Assembly (NCBI RefSeq): GCF_011044495.1
Contig: NZ_CP049143.1
Coordinates: forward strand, 5,580,001-5,644,000
Length of the DNA stretch: 64,000 nt
Direction of reading: 5' to 3'
Source: Roseimicrobium sp. ORNL1
Lineage (GTDB): Bacteria; Verrucomicrobiota; Verrucomicrobiia; Verrucomicrobiales; Verrucomicrobiaceae
Within the stretch, counting starts at the first letter, position 1. The number at the start of each line of letters is the position of its first letter. The notes under the pieces were generated by a model. The model worked only from the letters and a program-made list of their open reading frames with translations. It made no database searches and was not told the DNA's origin. The position numbers and the translations under genes were made by a program. Shown piece after piece: positions 34,433 to 43,197 of this stretch.

Positions 34433-36622
34433 TTAGGTGGACTGCGGAGCACCCTTGCTCTTGGAGCCCACGGAGTAGTAGCTCGCGTAGTTGTAGTAGG
34501 TGTACTCCTTCAGGCTGGTGCTCGCGCGGTTGAGGATGATGCCACCGACATTCACCTGGCGATCATACAGAAGGTCGAGCGCCTTCGCAGACAGGCGGGC
34601 CATCGTGGAGGACATGCGCACCACGAAGAGCACGGTGTCCATCTTCGGCGCGAAGCTGGCCGTATCATCCGCTACCAGCACCGGAGCGCTGTCGAAAATG
34701 ATGTAGTCGTACTCCTCGGTCATCTCGCGGATGATTTCATCCGTAAGCGGCGAGAGGAACAACTCAGAAGCCTGATCCACCGCTTCTCCACGGGGCAGGA
34801 CATGCAGACCACGCGTGCCACTCTCAAGCACCGCATCCCGCCAGTGCATCTGGCCATTGAGCACCTCGCTGAAGCCGGGTGAACCGGGAATCTTAAAGAG
34901 CTCGCTCACGCCACCGCGGCGAAGGTCCGCGTCCGCCAGGAGCACCCGGGCTCCACCGAGCGCCATGGTAATGGCCATGTTCGCCACGGAGGTCGTCTTG
35001 CCTTCGTTTGGCACCGCGCTGGTGACCAGAATGATCTTCGGCGGCTTGCCTCCTGTCCAGTTCTTGAACAGAATGGACGAGCGCAGGTTGCGGAAGGCTT
35101 CCGCATAGAGGTGCCGGTCATCACTGGGCCGTATAAGTGCCACATCACCACGACCACCCAGCTCGGGGATCTGACCGAGAATGGACTCGCTGGGGAACAG
35201 GGCCTGGAACTCGCTGAAGGTATTCATGCGGTCATCCAGGCGGTCAAACAGGAGCAGGATCACGGAGCCCGCCACGAGGCCGGCGACAAGAGCAAGTGCA
35301 ATGGGCAGGAAAAGCTCACGCGGCTTCGGCGCAGCAGTGCCAGCCAGTTCAAGAATGGCCACCAAGTCAGATTGGGTGATGCTGGTGGTGTCAAGCTGAG
35401 CCAGCTTGTCCTTCCAGGACTGGTGATCTTCGACCATGCGCTTGTACTCGCTGTCGAGCTGCTTGTAGGTCACGATCTTGTCGTTCGCTTCCTTGGCCTT
35501 CACACTCCACTCGGCAATGGCCTCTTTCAGGCCGTTGACCTTGGTCTGGATGCCGTCGAGACGTCCCTTCATTTCCTCTTCACAGCGCGTCTTGTAGATG
35601 GCCACCTTCGACTTGGCCTCGCTGATATCCTCGTCCACTTGCTTGATGGAAGGGTGCTCAGGACGGTAGGTGTTAAGCAGCTCCTGCCGCTTCGCCTCCA
35701 TGAACATCATTTCATTTTGAGCTTCCAGATAGCGCGATTCCATGGGGGAAATGCCACCGGCAGAAGCTGGCATCGAGCTCGTCTGCGCCATGGGAAGGGT
35801 ATTGTTATTGCCCTGCACCGTCGGAGTAATGGCATCCGCCGCTGAGGGCATGGAAGGCATGGTGGAAGAACGCTTGTCCTGCTGACGCAAGTAGTTGTCC
35901 AAGCCCATGCGCTCCATGATGCGCTTTTCGGTCTCATACATGTTCAAGGAATTCTCAAGCTGCACCAGATAAGCGCCGGCGCGGTTGAAATTCCCCTCGA
36001 ACATGGTGGCATCATTGGCCTTGAGGAAATTCTCCAGGGCCAGCTTGGCAGTGGCCACATCCTTTTGCTTCTCAAGCACTTCCTGAATCACCTTGCCCAA
36101 CGTTCCGCCCACGGAGTCCTCGATCATCTTCTTGCGGAAGGCGATGTACTCGGAGAGCAGTTCATTCAGGAGGGCCTGCGCGTACTTCTCCTCAGTTCCC
36201 GTGGCGGTGACGTTGAGGATCGAAGACCCCTTCGTCTGAGTCACCTGGATCTCCACATCGATCTCCTTGAGATCTGGATGAGCCATGGCCACTCGCTCCT
36301 TGGCCTTGGTTCTAAGACTTGCACTTTCCAGAAGCTCAATCTGGGTGCCGTAGAAATCTTGAATGAACGCACTAGCCATGAAGCCGGCGTTCTTGTCCGA
36401 AAGGTCGATCTTCGTTCCCACATGCAGCTTGCCCACCGCAATGAACTCCTGGGGGCTGCTGGTCACCGTAATCGCGGCATACACCACGGCGATACAGGAT
36501 GTCAGCAGCAGGAACCACCACCGTCTGCGGAGCAGCACTTTGTAACGCTGGAGCTTGGCTGAGGTCTCGTGAAATCGATTCAGCGAGTTTGCCGAAGTCT
36601 GGGCGGAGTAAAGGGATTCCAT
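34433..36622 (-). CDS. Polysaccharide co-polymerase/tyrosine autokinase (Wzc/BY-kinase type)
   Basis: 729 residues. The N-terminal Wzz domain has a first membrane segment at about 35-56 (RRRWWFLLLTSCIAVVYAAI) and a long periplasmic coiled-coil region. A second membrane segment at about 438-460 (PIALALVAGLVAGSVILLLF) leads to the cytoplasmic kinase: Walker A NEGKTTS (G541-K542-T543), Walker A' LLADADLRRGG, Walker B IIFDSAPVL. The C-terminus carries a Tyr cluster (KEYTYYNYASYYS), the autophosphorylation site of BY-kinases. It controls polymerisation and export of exopolysaccharide together with the Wza-like protein. It is the last gene of the export locus, 120 bp after the SLBB gene. Confidence 0.95.
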   Translation of the reverse strand: MESLYSAQTSANSLNRFHETSAKLQRYKVLLRRRWWFLLLTSCIAVVYAAITVTSSPQEFIAVGKLHVGTKIDLSDKNAGFMASAFIQDFYGTQIELLESASLRTKAKERVAMAHPDLKEIDVEIQVTQTKGSSILNVTATGTEEKYAQALLNELLSEYIAFRKKMIEDSVGGTLGKVIQEVLEKQKDVATAKLALENFLKANDATMFEGNFNRAGAYLVQLENSLNMYETEKRIMERMGLDNYLRQQDKRSSTMPSMPSAADAITPTVQGNNNTLPMAQTSSMPASAGGISPMESRYLEAQNEMMFMEAKRQELLNTYRPEHPSIKQVDEDISEAKSKVAIYKTRCEEEMKGRLDGIQTKVNGLKEAIAEWSVKAKEANDKIVTYKQLDSEYKRMVEDHQSWKDKLAQLDTTSITQSDLVAILELAGTAAPKPRELFLPIALALVAGLVAGSVILLLFDRLDDRMNTFSEFQALFPSESILGQIPELGGRGDVALIRPSDDRHLYAEAFRNLRSSILFKNWTGGKPPKIILVTSAVPNEGKTTSVANMAITMALGGARVLLADADLRRGGVSELFKIPGSPGFSEVLNGQMHWRDAVLESGTRGLHVLPRGEAVDQASELFLSPLTDEIIREMTEEYDYIIFDSAPVLVADDTASFAPKMDTVLFVVRMSSTMARLSAKALDLLYDRQVNVGGIILNRASTSLKEYTYYNYASYYSVGSKSKGAPQST

Positions 36623-36742
36623 AAATGAGCGAAATGAACTGGCGAATTTTAGCTTACCAGATTGAGCAAGTGTTCAAAAGAAAATTTTGTTCACATTGCC
36701 CCCACGATTGCAGCCGTATGAGACCTGCCAGAGTGGAGGACG

Positions 36743-37210
36743 TTAGAACTTGATGAGTTTCCGGTCGATAACAATGGCGTCACCAGGCAGAAGAGGGAGA
36801 TCATTTCCCGGCATCGGCTTGGCCAAAACCTTCCGAAGGCTGACCACGAGTGTCACATTGCCCCTTCCGGGGACGCTTCGGATGACTTTTACGGTGTCTT
36901 TGGCGGAGGAGGTCGGTCCTCCGGCCCGAAGAACAGCACTGACGGCCCGTTCGTCCGGAAGAAGTGTGTAACGACCCGGGTGAAGCACCTCTCCGGAAAT
37001 GGTAACCTCGTCCCTAAGAGGTCCGGCCGATACAGCAGCTGTAGCAGAAGGAACCGGCGGAGACGACACTCCTGAGGTATAGGCAAGGTAGGCCATCGGC
37101 AGTACCATCACCAGAGCCAGCGTCAGCAGGAAGACCCGGCCCCACCACGAATTATTGGCTTTCCGCGGCGCGGAAGCCGCCTGCCTGGGCAAGCTGGTGG
37201 GAACATCCAT
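36743..37210 (-). CDS. Membrane-anchored SLBB-domain protein of the polysaccharide export locus
   Basis: 155 residues: a cytoplasmic N-terminus, one membrane segment (about 24-45, RVFLLTLALVMVLPMAYLAY), then a single SLBB-like domain (about 68-155) with VTISGEVLHPGRYTLLPDERAVSAVLRAGG and the ending PGDAIVIDRKLIKF. It lacks the Poly_export domain of Wza. The ending closely parallels that of the next gene upstream (NDTIIVEEKLINF), so the two SLBB domains are paralogous. It may add a ring to the export channel or link it to the inner membrane. Position between the Wza-like and Wzc-like genes supports a role in the same secretion machine. Confidence 0.85.
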   Translation of the reverse strand: MDVPTSLPRQAASAPRKANNSWWGRVFLLTLALVMVLPMAYLAYTSGVSSPPVPSATAAVSAGPLRDEVTISGEVLHPGRYTLLPDERAVSAVLRAGGPTSSAKDTVKVIRSVPGRGNVTLVVSLRKVLAKPMPGNDLPLLPGDAIVIDRKLIKF

Positions 37211-37367
37211 GAACGGTCGACTGGGGAGAGGAAGCGCGGCCGCCCGATTGCTGCTGTCACCCCGCCACTCATTTCGGGACCATTCCCAAAATCCCCTCCA
37301 CCTCCCCGGCGTACAGCTCAGGACGGACGGCTCGGCACGGCAGAAAGCTGCAGCGCCGGGCGAAGTC

Positions 37368-38150
37368 TCAGAAGTTAATCAGCTTTTCTTCGACGATAAT
37401 GGTGTCGTTGGGAAGAATGGTGATGTCCTTCTCAAGGCGACCTTTGGTCATGACATCACGAAGGTTCACCACGATCGTGACGTTGCCCTTTCCGGGGACC
37501 TTGCGGATGATCTTCACGGCCTTGTCCTTGGCGAAGGGGGCAAAACCACCAGCGCGCAGAATGGCCTGACTGGCGGTCAGCTGGTCTTCCGGGGCAAATT
37601 CATACTTACCCTGGCGAATGACCTGGCCATAAATGGTGATGTAGCCCATGTCTTCGACGACATAGCCGCCACCCTGGCTGCCACCCGGCCCCACGGGCCG
37701 CTCACGCTCGAGCGCAACAATGACCGTGGCCTGCTGGAAGTATTGCTTTTCCAGCTCGGTCTTCATGTGCATGGCAAGTTCGCGGGGGGTGCGACCCGCC
37801 GCCTTCACCAAGCCGATGTACGGCGCAAAAATATCACCGGAATCCTGAATCATCAGGCTCTTGGGCTCGGCCTTGTCTTCCACGATACGGAACACAATCT
37901 GATCCTTGACGCGGAGCTGACGGGAATTGTCGAGCTGGCTCATCGAGGTGATGCGCGCTGCAGAAGCGGCAACATCATCCCGCTCTTGAGACGCGGTCTG
38001 CTGTGGGGCAGCTGCTTGCATCTGCTGCTGACGCTGACGAGACGAACTCTGCTGCTGGGCAGGGAGGAAACCAGGATCCTGGGCGACAGCAATCATCTGG
38101 CCGGCTAACAAGACCGCGGCGGTGGCGGCATGGGGAAGAAGGCACTTCAT
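37368..38150 (-). CDS. Polysaccharide biosynthesis/export protein (Wza-like, Poly_export plus SLBB)
   Basis: 260 residues with a signal peptide (AAVLLAGQMIAVAQ) but no lipobox cysteine, unlike E. coli Wza. A Gln-rich segment follows (SSSRQRQQQMQ). The Poly_export domain (about 80-165) contains LRVKDQIVFRIVED and GLVKAAGRTPRELAMHMKTELEK; the SLBB domain (about 175-260) contains ITIYGQVIRQGKYEFAPEDQLTASQAILRAGGF and ends NDTIIVEEKLINF. These form the periplasmic/outer-membrane channel for exopolysaccharide. It is flanked by the outer-membrane barrel gene and the second SLBB gene, all on the minus strand with 150-170 bp gaps that could hold separate promoters. Confidence 0.93.
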   Translation of the reverse strand: MKCLLPHAATAAVLLAGQMIAVAQDPGFLPAQQQSSSRQRQQQMQAAAPQQTASQERDDVAASAARITSMSQLDNSRQLRVKDQIVFRIVEDKAEPKSLMIQDSGDIFAPYIGLVKAAGRTPRELAMHMKTELEKQYFQQATVIVALERERPVGPGGSQGGGYVVEDMGYITIYGQVIRQGKYEFAPEDQLTASQAILRAGGFAPFAKDKAVKIIRKVPGKGNVTIVVNLRDVMTKGRLEKDITILPNDTIIVEEKLINF

Positions 38151-38321
38151 AGAAGGTAGGGCAGGACTGAATTGGAATTTCGAATGCGACTAGGACAAGT
38201 TTCCCTTTTCGGTGTTCGAACTGCAAGAGGATTCATTCGCGATTCCAGGGGCCGTTTCAGGCCTCCCGCAAAACGCAATGCGCCGCCGTGGTTCCAACTT
38301 TGCCGTCTCGCCCCCTTGCCA

Positions 38322-40226
38322 TCAGAAATTGTAGTTCATCGACATCACGAACCGGTTCTGGTCGAAGCTCTGGCGGCTGTCCTCGGCATCCGTCGTCAGG
38401 TAGCGGTAGCCCACTCCTACGTTCATCTTGCGATTGAAGGCCCAGCTCACGTCGAGAGAGAAAGCATGCTGGTTGTAGTCGCGAAGCTCGATGTTGGAAT
38501 CGGTATTGCCGTAGTGGTAGCCAAGGCCAAGAACGAGGCGGCTGTTCAGGCGGTGCGTGAGCAGCGCGTCGACACCCCACTGCTCCACGTCTTCCGCAAG
38601 GCGGCCGCCGGAGTCTTCAGCATCTTCGTAGTAGGTGCTGACCGTCAAACGGGAACCTCTCCAGGCAATGAGTCCCACCGCGTAGGTGACATAGTCAGCC
38701 GTGAGGAAGTTCGAGCTGGTGTTGAGCGAGGACTCGTGACCGAAGCTGAGCTGATGGGAGATGCGGGCGTTAAGCTGGTTGAAGAGGGTGACGTTGTAGT
38801 AGTAGTCGTCTAGTTCGCTGTTGGTGTCGAAGCTGCGGCTGGCAGCAGTGACGTCATCCTGCTGCTTCTGGATCTGCTGGGCGGCCAGCTGATCCTGCAA
38901 GGCAGCCTGCTGCTCCTGGATGGCAACGAGCTGCTGCTGAGCTGCCACCGGATCGGGTGAGGTAGCCACGTTGATGGAGGCTGCCTGGTTTGAAAGCGAA
39001 TCGATTTGGGACTGGGTCGAGGCGATGTCCTGATCCGTCACGCTGCGCGTGAAAGTCGGAGGTGAGTCGAACTCGAAGTGCTGGTAACCACCCGAGGCCT
39101 TCAAGATGGTGCTGCGGGTGATTGGCAGGATGAGGAACACGCCGGCACTGGAAGTGATACCGTCATTGTTGAATTCCTCGTCATAGTTGATCCATGAAAC
39201 GCTGCCTTCGATACCCACCGTGTAGGTGCCCGTCGGGGTGTATGCCAGGGACGCCGAGATGGAGTCGACCATGCGGTCAGTCTCGGAGAAGTTGTCCTCC
39301 AGTGCGATGGAGTCAGAGTGGTTGAAATTGACGGAGAGGCTCGTCTTCGAGTTGAGCGCCCAGCTCATGGCCACACCGATGTCGTTCTGGAACACACCAA
39401 AGACGTCCAGATCGTCCAGCGCAAATTCGGTCTGGGAAGCCGGACGCACGGAAACACGGTCGTAAATGACGAACAGGATGTCTCCCACCATGACGTCAAA
39501 CGCGAGCGTCGAGCCCGGAAACACATTCAGATTGAAGTCTTTGCCGTTGGGGCTGTACTCGGGGTGGTTGAAGTAGTGGTCCACTCCCAGCGTGACCGAC
39601 AGCGAGAGTCTCTGCTGCTCGGTGATCTGATAGTTGGCGTCTACGTTCATGTAGAGCCCTGCGATAAAATCATCGACGGGGGCCGACCCCGACTGGTTGA
39701 TGTTGTCGTTGTACTCAACGTTGCCATTCAGGCCCAAGCCGATGTTCACCGGACCGAGCTTGATGTTGCGCTTACCTGCCAGGAACGGATCCGTGATATA
39801 GGTGGGCGCGAAGAATGTGGTGCTGGCGGGGTACGGGCCGGAAGAGCTGGTATAGTCGGCAGCTCGGCGACGCGAGGCCCCGATATAGGCGCCACCACGG
39901 ATGTCATCCTGGCCGAGCGAACGGCCTACATTCTCCTCCAACTGCGTGCGCTCGCCGAGCGGACGCTCCTCAGGGGTAGATTCACCGCTGTACTCGCCGC
40001 GGTTGAAATCATACACCCCTGCGGAACTCGTAGCAGATTGATCCTGTGCAGCTTCCTGCTGCCTAAAGAGGGCAGCACGACTGCGCAAGTCATCAAAAAA
40101 GAGTCCCGTTTGGGAAGGGGCTACGCCCGTTTGGGCCGAGGCGGTTGTGGCTAATTGATGGGCGGCGAGAAGCGAAAGGCACGCAGCAACAATTCTGGGG
40201 AGATGAATTTTTGCGCAGGGAGTCAT
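38322..40226 (-). CDS. Outer-membrane beta-barrel protein of the exopolysaccharide export locus
   Basis: 634 residues from ATG 40226; an ATG at 40265 would add 13 residues before the signal peptide. The signal peptide (IVAACLSLLAAHQLATTASAQ) precedes a hydrophilic region and then alternating amphipathic strands with many aromatic ends, e.g. LGLNGNVEYNDNINQSG, SLSVNFNHSD, GVGYRYLT. The last strand ends in NRFVMSMNYNF, a C-terminal aromatic as required for outer-membrane insertion. A Gln/Ala-rich coiled segment (about 435-490) interrupts the barrel as a long loop. Similar barrels accompany Wza/Wzc-like genes in exosortase-type exopolysaccharide clusters; the likely role is as porin or export partner. 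No glycosyltransferase is in the window. Confidence 0.85.
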   Translation of the reverse strand: MTPCAKIHLPRIVAACLSLLAAHQLATTASAQTGVAPSQTGLFFDDLRSRAALFRQQEAAQDQSATSSAGVYDFNRGEYSGESTPEERPLGERTQLEENVGRSLGQDDIRGGAYIGASRRRAADYTSSSGPYPASTTFFAPTYITDPFLAGKRNIKLGPVNIGLGLNGNVEYNDNINQSGSAPVDDFIAGLYMNVDANYQITEQQRLSLSVTLGVDHYFNHPEYSPNGKDFNLNVFPGSTLAFDVMVGDILFVIYDRVSVRPASQTEFALDDLDVFGVFQNDIGVAMSWALNSKTSLSVNFNHSDSIALEDNFSETDRMVDSISASLAYTPTGTYTVGIEGSVSWINYDEEFNNDGITSSAGVFLILPITRSTILKASGGYQHFEFDSPPTFTRSVTDQDIASTQSQIDSLSNQAASINVATSPDPVAAQQQLVAIQEQQAALQDQLAAQQIQKQQDDVTAASRSFDTNSELDDYYYNVTLFNQLNARISHQLSFGHESSLNTSSNFLTADYVTYAVGLIAWRGSRLTVSTYYEDAEDSGGRLAEDVEQWGVDALLTHRLNSRLVLGLGYHYGNTDSNIELRDYNQHAFSLDVSWAFNRKMNVGVGYRYLTTDAEDSRQSFDQNRFVMSMNYNF

Positions 40227-40234
40227 ACAAAAGG

Positions 40235-40281
40235 CTAAAAAAGAGGGCGATGCATCGCCATGCAAGCAAAGCGCCCCCCCC
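40235..40281 (-). promoter_or_regulatory. Leader hairpin with U-tract and upstream poly-G run before the barrel gene
   Basis: On the minus strand a 14-bp palindrome (40246-40259, GGCGATGCATCGCC) is followed by CTCTTTTTT and then, about 20 bases from the palindrome, the ATG at 40226. This resembles a short intrinsic terminator in the leader, i.e. a possible attenuator. An eight-base G run (40281-40274) lies just upstream and could vary in length. Confidence 0.4.
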
Positions 40282-40482
40282 TTGTCGAGGAGATTTCGTC
40301 ACGCTTGGGAAAAAAGTACGTCACTTGAAAACACTTTGAGAGGTCTTCTTGGCGAGCCCATTGCCCGCCATTGTCACCCCTCCTCCAACAGCATCTTTTG
40401 CGCCCAACACCCACCCTTCCATACCGGGAGTCTTGACTTAAGGGACGGAACTGCGGAAAAAAATGACATCCCACCGACTCGC

Positions 40483-40974
40483 ATGACACCTCCTGCCACG
40501 AAAACCCGCCTGACCATCCCCGAATACGCCATGGCCCTGGCCCATGTGGCCAGTCTCCGATCTGAAGACCCCTTTAGGAAGGTGGGAGCTGTGGCCTTCG
40601 ACTTCGACAACCGGGTCATCGGCACTGCCTACAACGGCCTGGCACCGGGGTTCAACGCCGACCATGAGTTCTGGCTGGACCGGGATACACGGCGGAAATA
40701 CATGCTCCACGCAGAGGTAAACCTCTGCAGCCTTTTCACCCGGGGAAATGTGAAACTGGTGGCCTGCACCACCATGCCCTGCACCTCCTGCGCCCAGATG
40801 CTCTGCGCCTACGGAGTGAAGGAGATTTATTATCGCGATGTCTATCCCGACTCGGAGGCTGACGCCATCTGCCAGCTCTACGGCATCAAGCTCGAGCAAC
40901 TCACGGATTACCCGTTGATCGTTTCCACCGTGGATCCGCCGGGAAGCCCTACGGGTACCGGCGCGTCGAAGTAG
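40483..40974 (+). CDS. dCMP deaminase-like zinc-dependent cytidine/deoxycytidylate deaminase
   Basis: 163 residues from ATG 40483; the frame is open further upstream but without protein-like features. The zinc deaminase motifs are HAEVN (H76, E78, with E as proton shuttle) and PCTSCAQML (C100, C103). The opening segment MALAHVASLRSEDPFRKVGAV matches the S(x)DP...VGAV pattern of dCMP deaminases, and RDVYPDSEADAICQLYGI fits their C-terminal helix. The enzyme would convert dCMP to dUMP for dTMP synthesis; a broader nucleotide deaminase is possible. The gene is monocistronic. Confidence 0.9.
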   Translation: MTPPATKTRLTIPEYAMALAHVASLRSEDPFRKVGAVAFDFDNRVIGTAYNGLAPGFNADHEFWLDRDTRRKYMLHAEVNLCSLFTRGNVKLVACTTMPCTSCAQMLCAYGVKEIYYRDVYPDSEADAICQLYGIKLEQLTDYPLIVSTVDPPGSPTGTGASK

Positions 40975-41004
40975 TTCCTCGACAAATCAGTGAAAGGCCA
41001 CCTC

Positions 41005-41745
41005 TCACTGGCGCATTCCGCGGTATCGGTACGGTTCGTAGCCCAGCCCCTGCAGAAACCAGACGGGCGTGGTGTGCTTCGTCACCATCCAGCCGAGCGG
41101 GCTGCCAGTCTCGTAGACGAGGAACTCGCTCTTGTCCGGCTTGGAGAAGGCAGCGAAAAGGAGGACGTGCCCGTTGACCGTATTCAGGGCGTCTCCAGGC
41201 TGAAGGTCGTCGAAACTGGCGAGCTTGTCGCAGATCTTCGGGATGCTGCGAGTCGAGCAATGCCAGTCGAGCTTCCAGCAGCGTGAAATGAAACCGCTGC
41301 AATCGGCGCCGACCGTGTGCTTGCTCACGGCATCGTTCAAATGCTTGCGCTTCTGCTCAGTGTACACATCGCCGGCCCACTTCCCCTCTCTGAGGCCCCT
41401 GTCAAAGCTCTCCGGTGTGTCGCTTCCTCCCCAGCAGTAGGGAATGCCCACATTCACCTGCCCCGGTTTCCACCAGCCAGGCGTGCGTCCTGCGGGTTGA
41501 AAAGCGGCGTCCGGCGTATCCACACGCACGCCCTCGGGATCGACGCCATGCACGGCTTGTCGTTCGGTGGCGACCCAGCGATGATTCACATAACGCTCTG
41601 CGATGGCCAGAGACTCCGCTGACGTCACCGAGGAAAGGGGACCAATGGGCTCCGCTGCCGTCGGCGTGATACTGACACACTGCGTGAGCAGCAGGCTGCA
41701 CATGCCTGCCACCACGCATCGCAAGACCAGGCTCCAGCGCCTCAT
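41005..41745 (-). CDS. NlpC/P60-like cysteine peptidase, lipoprotein
   Basis: 246 residues from ATG 41745, which overlaps the stop of the flavoprotein gene (ATGA). The signal sequence ends in a lipobox-like LLTQC with C23 as lipidation site. The catalytic domain shows C149 in VGADCSGFISRCW, H193 in NGHVLLFAAF, and a third polar position in the VYETGSPLGW segment, the NlpC/P60 order. IPYCWGGSDT (101-110) is the usual substrate-side YxWGG motif. Family members cut peptidoglycan stem peptides or other gamma-Glu/amide bonds. Translational coupling to a halogenase-type flavoprotein is odd and worth noting. Confidence 0.87.
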   Translation of the reverse strand: MRRWSLVLRCVVAGMCSLLLTQCVSITPTAAEPIGPLSSVTSAESLAIAERYVNHRWVATERQAVHGVDPEGVRVDTPDAAFQPAGRTPGWWKPGQVNVGIPYCWGGSDTPESFDRGLREGKWAGDVYTEQKRKHLNDAVSKHTVGADCSGFISRCWKLDWHCSTRSIPKICDKLASFDDLQPGDALNTVNGHVLLFAAFSKPDKSEFLVYETGSPLGWMVTKHTTPVWFLQGLGYEPYRYRGMRQ

Positions 41746-43031
41746 GCCGCTGCCTGCACAGGCTGGGCCACGGCACGCTCGGAATAGTCCAGGCGCGGGA
41801 CGATGGGGAAGTACTTCTGGATGGCGCAGATGGCGTAGAACATCTGCACCTTGAGGCGTAGCCACCAGCCGAAGTCGGTGTTGCCGGCCACGAGGTTGAA
41901 GACGGCCCACTCCATCTGCGGATCCGGAGCCGGGGTCATGAAGACCTCGAAGCCATTCCGGTCGTAGAACATCTTGATCATGCGCAGGAAGACCTTGCTC
42001 ATCTGGCCGACCTTTTTCGTGTAGGCCCTCTGCTCATTGAGCGACAGCGCCGTCCCTGCCTGGTCCGCTGCGATAACTTTCTTCGCCGCGAGATATCCAG
42101 ACTTGATGGAAAGCATCACACCCGAGGAGAAGATGGGGTCAATGAAACCCGCCGCATCACCGATGAGCAGCCAGCGGTTTCCAGCGTTCACTTCGTAGCG
42201 GTACGTGTAGTCGCTGACCACGTTGTAATCCCCCACCCGCTCGGCATTCTCCATGCGACGGCGGATTTCAGGATAGGACGCCACCACTTTCTCGAAGCAC
42301 TCGTTCGGCTTCAAACCCGTGGCCTTGTAATGCTCCAGCGTCTGCACAAGGCCGATGGAGGTTTTCACATCATCCAGTGGAATCATCCAGAACCAGCCGA
42401 AATCGAGACGCACGATCGTGATATAACCATCCGCCGGGGGGTCATTGCGCTTCACGCCCTTGAAGTGAGCGAAGGTGGCGAACTTCTTCGGCATACCGAG
42501 GTCGTCCTTGGGAAGGTTCATGCGCTTGCCCACAAAGGCATCGCGGCCACTCGCATCAAGCAGCCAGCGGGACTGCAGTTCAATGGTCTGGTCACCGCGC
42601 TTGCAGACAACTTTGGCGCCGTCGTCATTCACCTCGAACGACTGCACCAGCGTCTCCTGCCACACTTCGCAGCCGGACGAGGCGGCGTGGTCGATGAGGA
42701 TGTTATCGAACCGTGAACGCTCCACCTGAAAGGTCTGCGCGTAGTGCGGAGGCAGGTGCTTGCCGAAAACGATCTGGATCCCGGCGGTGGAATTGCCTAA
42801 CACGAACTCCGCCCCCAGTTTCGGCACGAAATTCGACTTCGTGAGCCGATCCCACACGCCGATGGCGCGCAGCTCTTCATTTCCAAAGGGAATCAGGGAC
42901 TCGCCCACATGAAACCGTGGGAACTTTTCGCGCTCGAGGATCAGCACTTTTTTGCCCTGTTGCGCCAGTGCGCTGCCCGCCGTGCTGCCGCCAGGGCCGC
43001 CGCCAATGATGATGACATCATACAAACTCAT
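41742..43031 (-). CDS. FAD-dependent oxidoreductase of the tryptophan-halogenase/geranylgeranyl-reductase group
   Basis: 429 residues from ATG 43031 (MSLYDVIIIGGGPGG, the dinucleotide-binding GxGxxG); ATG 43043 is four codons upstream. Halogenase-like features are FHVGES (40-45), K71 in FVPKLGAEF at the position of the catalytic lysine of flavin-dependent halogenases, and WFWMIP (213-218), which fits the WxWxIP motif thought to block monooxygenase activity. LIGDAAGFIDPIFSSGV is the second FAD-binding block. Related proteins without halogenase activity are common, so halogenation is a possibility, not a conclusion. The substrate is unknown and no biosynthetic genes flank it except the coupled NlpC/P60 lipoprotein. 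Confidence 0.88.
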   Translation of the reverse strand: MSLYDVIIIGGGPGGSTAGSALAQQGKKVLILEREKFPRFHVGESLIPFGNEELRAIGVWDRLTKSNFVPKLGAEFVLGNSTAGIQIVFGKHLPPHYAQTFQVERSRFDNILIDHAASSGCEVWQETLVQSFEVNDDGAKVVCKRGDQTIELQSRWLLDASGRDAFVGKRMNLPKDDLGMPKKFATFAHFKGVKRNDPPADGYITIVRLDFGWFWMIPLDDVKTSIGLVQTLEHYKATGLKPNECFEKVVASYPEIRRRMENAERVGDYNVVSDYTYRYEVNAGNRWLLIGDAAGFIDPIFSSGVMLSIKSGYLAAKKVIAADQAGTALSLNEQRAYTKKVGQMSKVFLRMIKMFYDRNGFEVFMTPAPDPQMEWAVFNLVAGNTDFGWWLRLKVQMFYAICAIQKYFPIVPRLDYSERAVAQPVQAAA

Positions 43032-43165
43032 TGGCGCGAGCATTGGCTGAGAAATCGAAGCGGGTCAAGGCCCAGCGCCATCCATCCATCCATCCCCGGC
43101 TTGGTCGTGAATCGATTCCAAGATGCAGCCGCTGCACGTGCAGATTTTCACACAATTCGCGCTTG

Positions 43166-43187
43166 CGTTCTTTTGAACAGTGTTCAA
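43166..43187 (+). promoter_or_regulatory. LexA-like/palindromic operator candidate
   Basis: CGTTC-TTTT-GAACA (43166-43179) differs at one base from the TGTTC-N4-GAACA box on imuA, and it overlaps a second palindrome, TTGAAC-AGT-GTTCAA (43173-43187). The site ends ten bases before ATG 43198 and also lies upstream of the divergent flavoprotein gene. Only the inner GTTC/GAAC arms pair perfectly in the first reading, so a different repressor is equally possible. Confidence 0.4.
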
Positions 43188-43197
43188 ATATTCCACC

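Noticed and set aside
40282-40482. Extension of the dCMP deaminase upstream of ATG 40483
   Set aside because: Non-ATG start, no family similarity, and it overlaps the promoter region of the divergent barrel gene.
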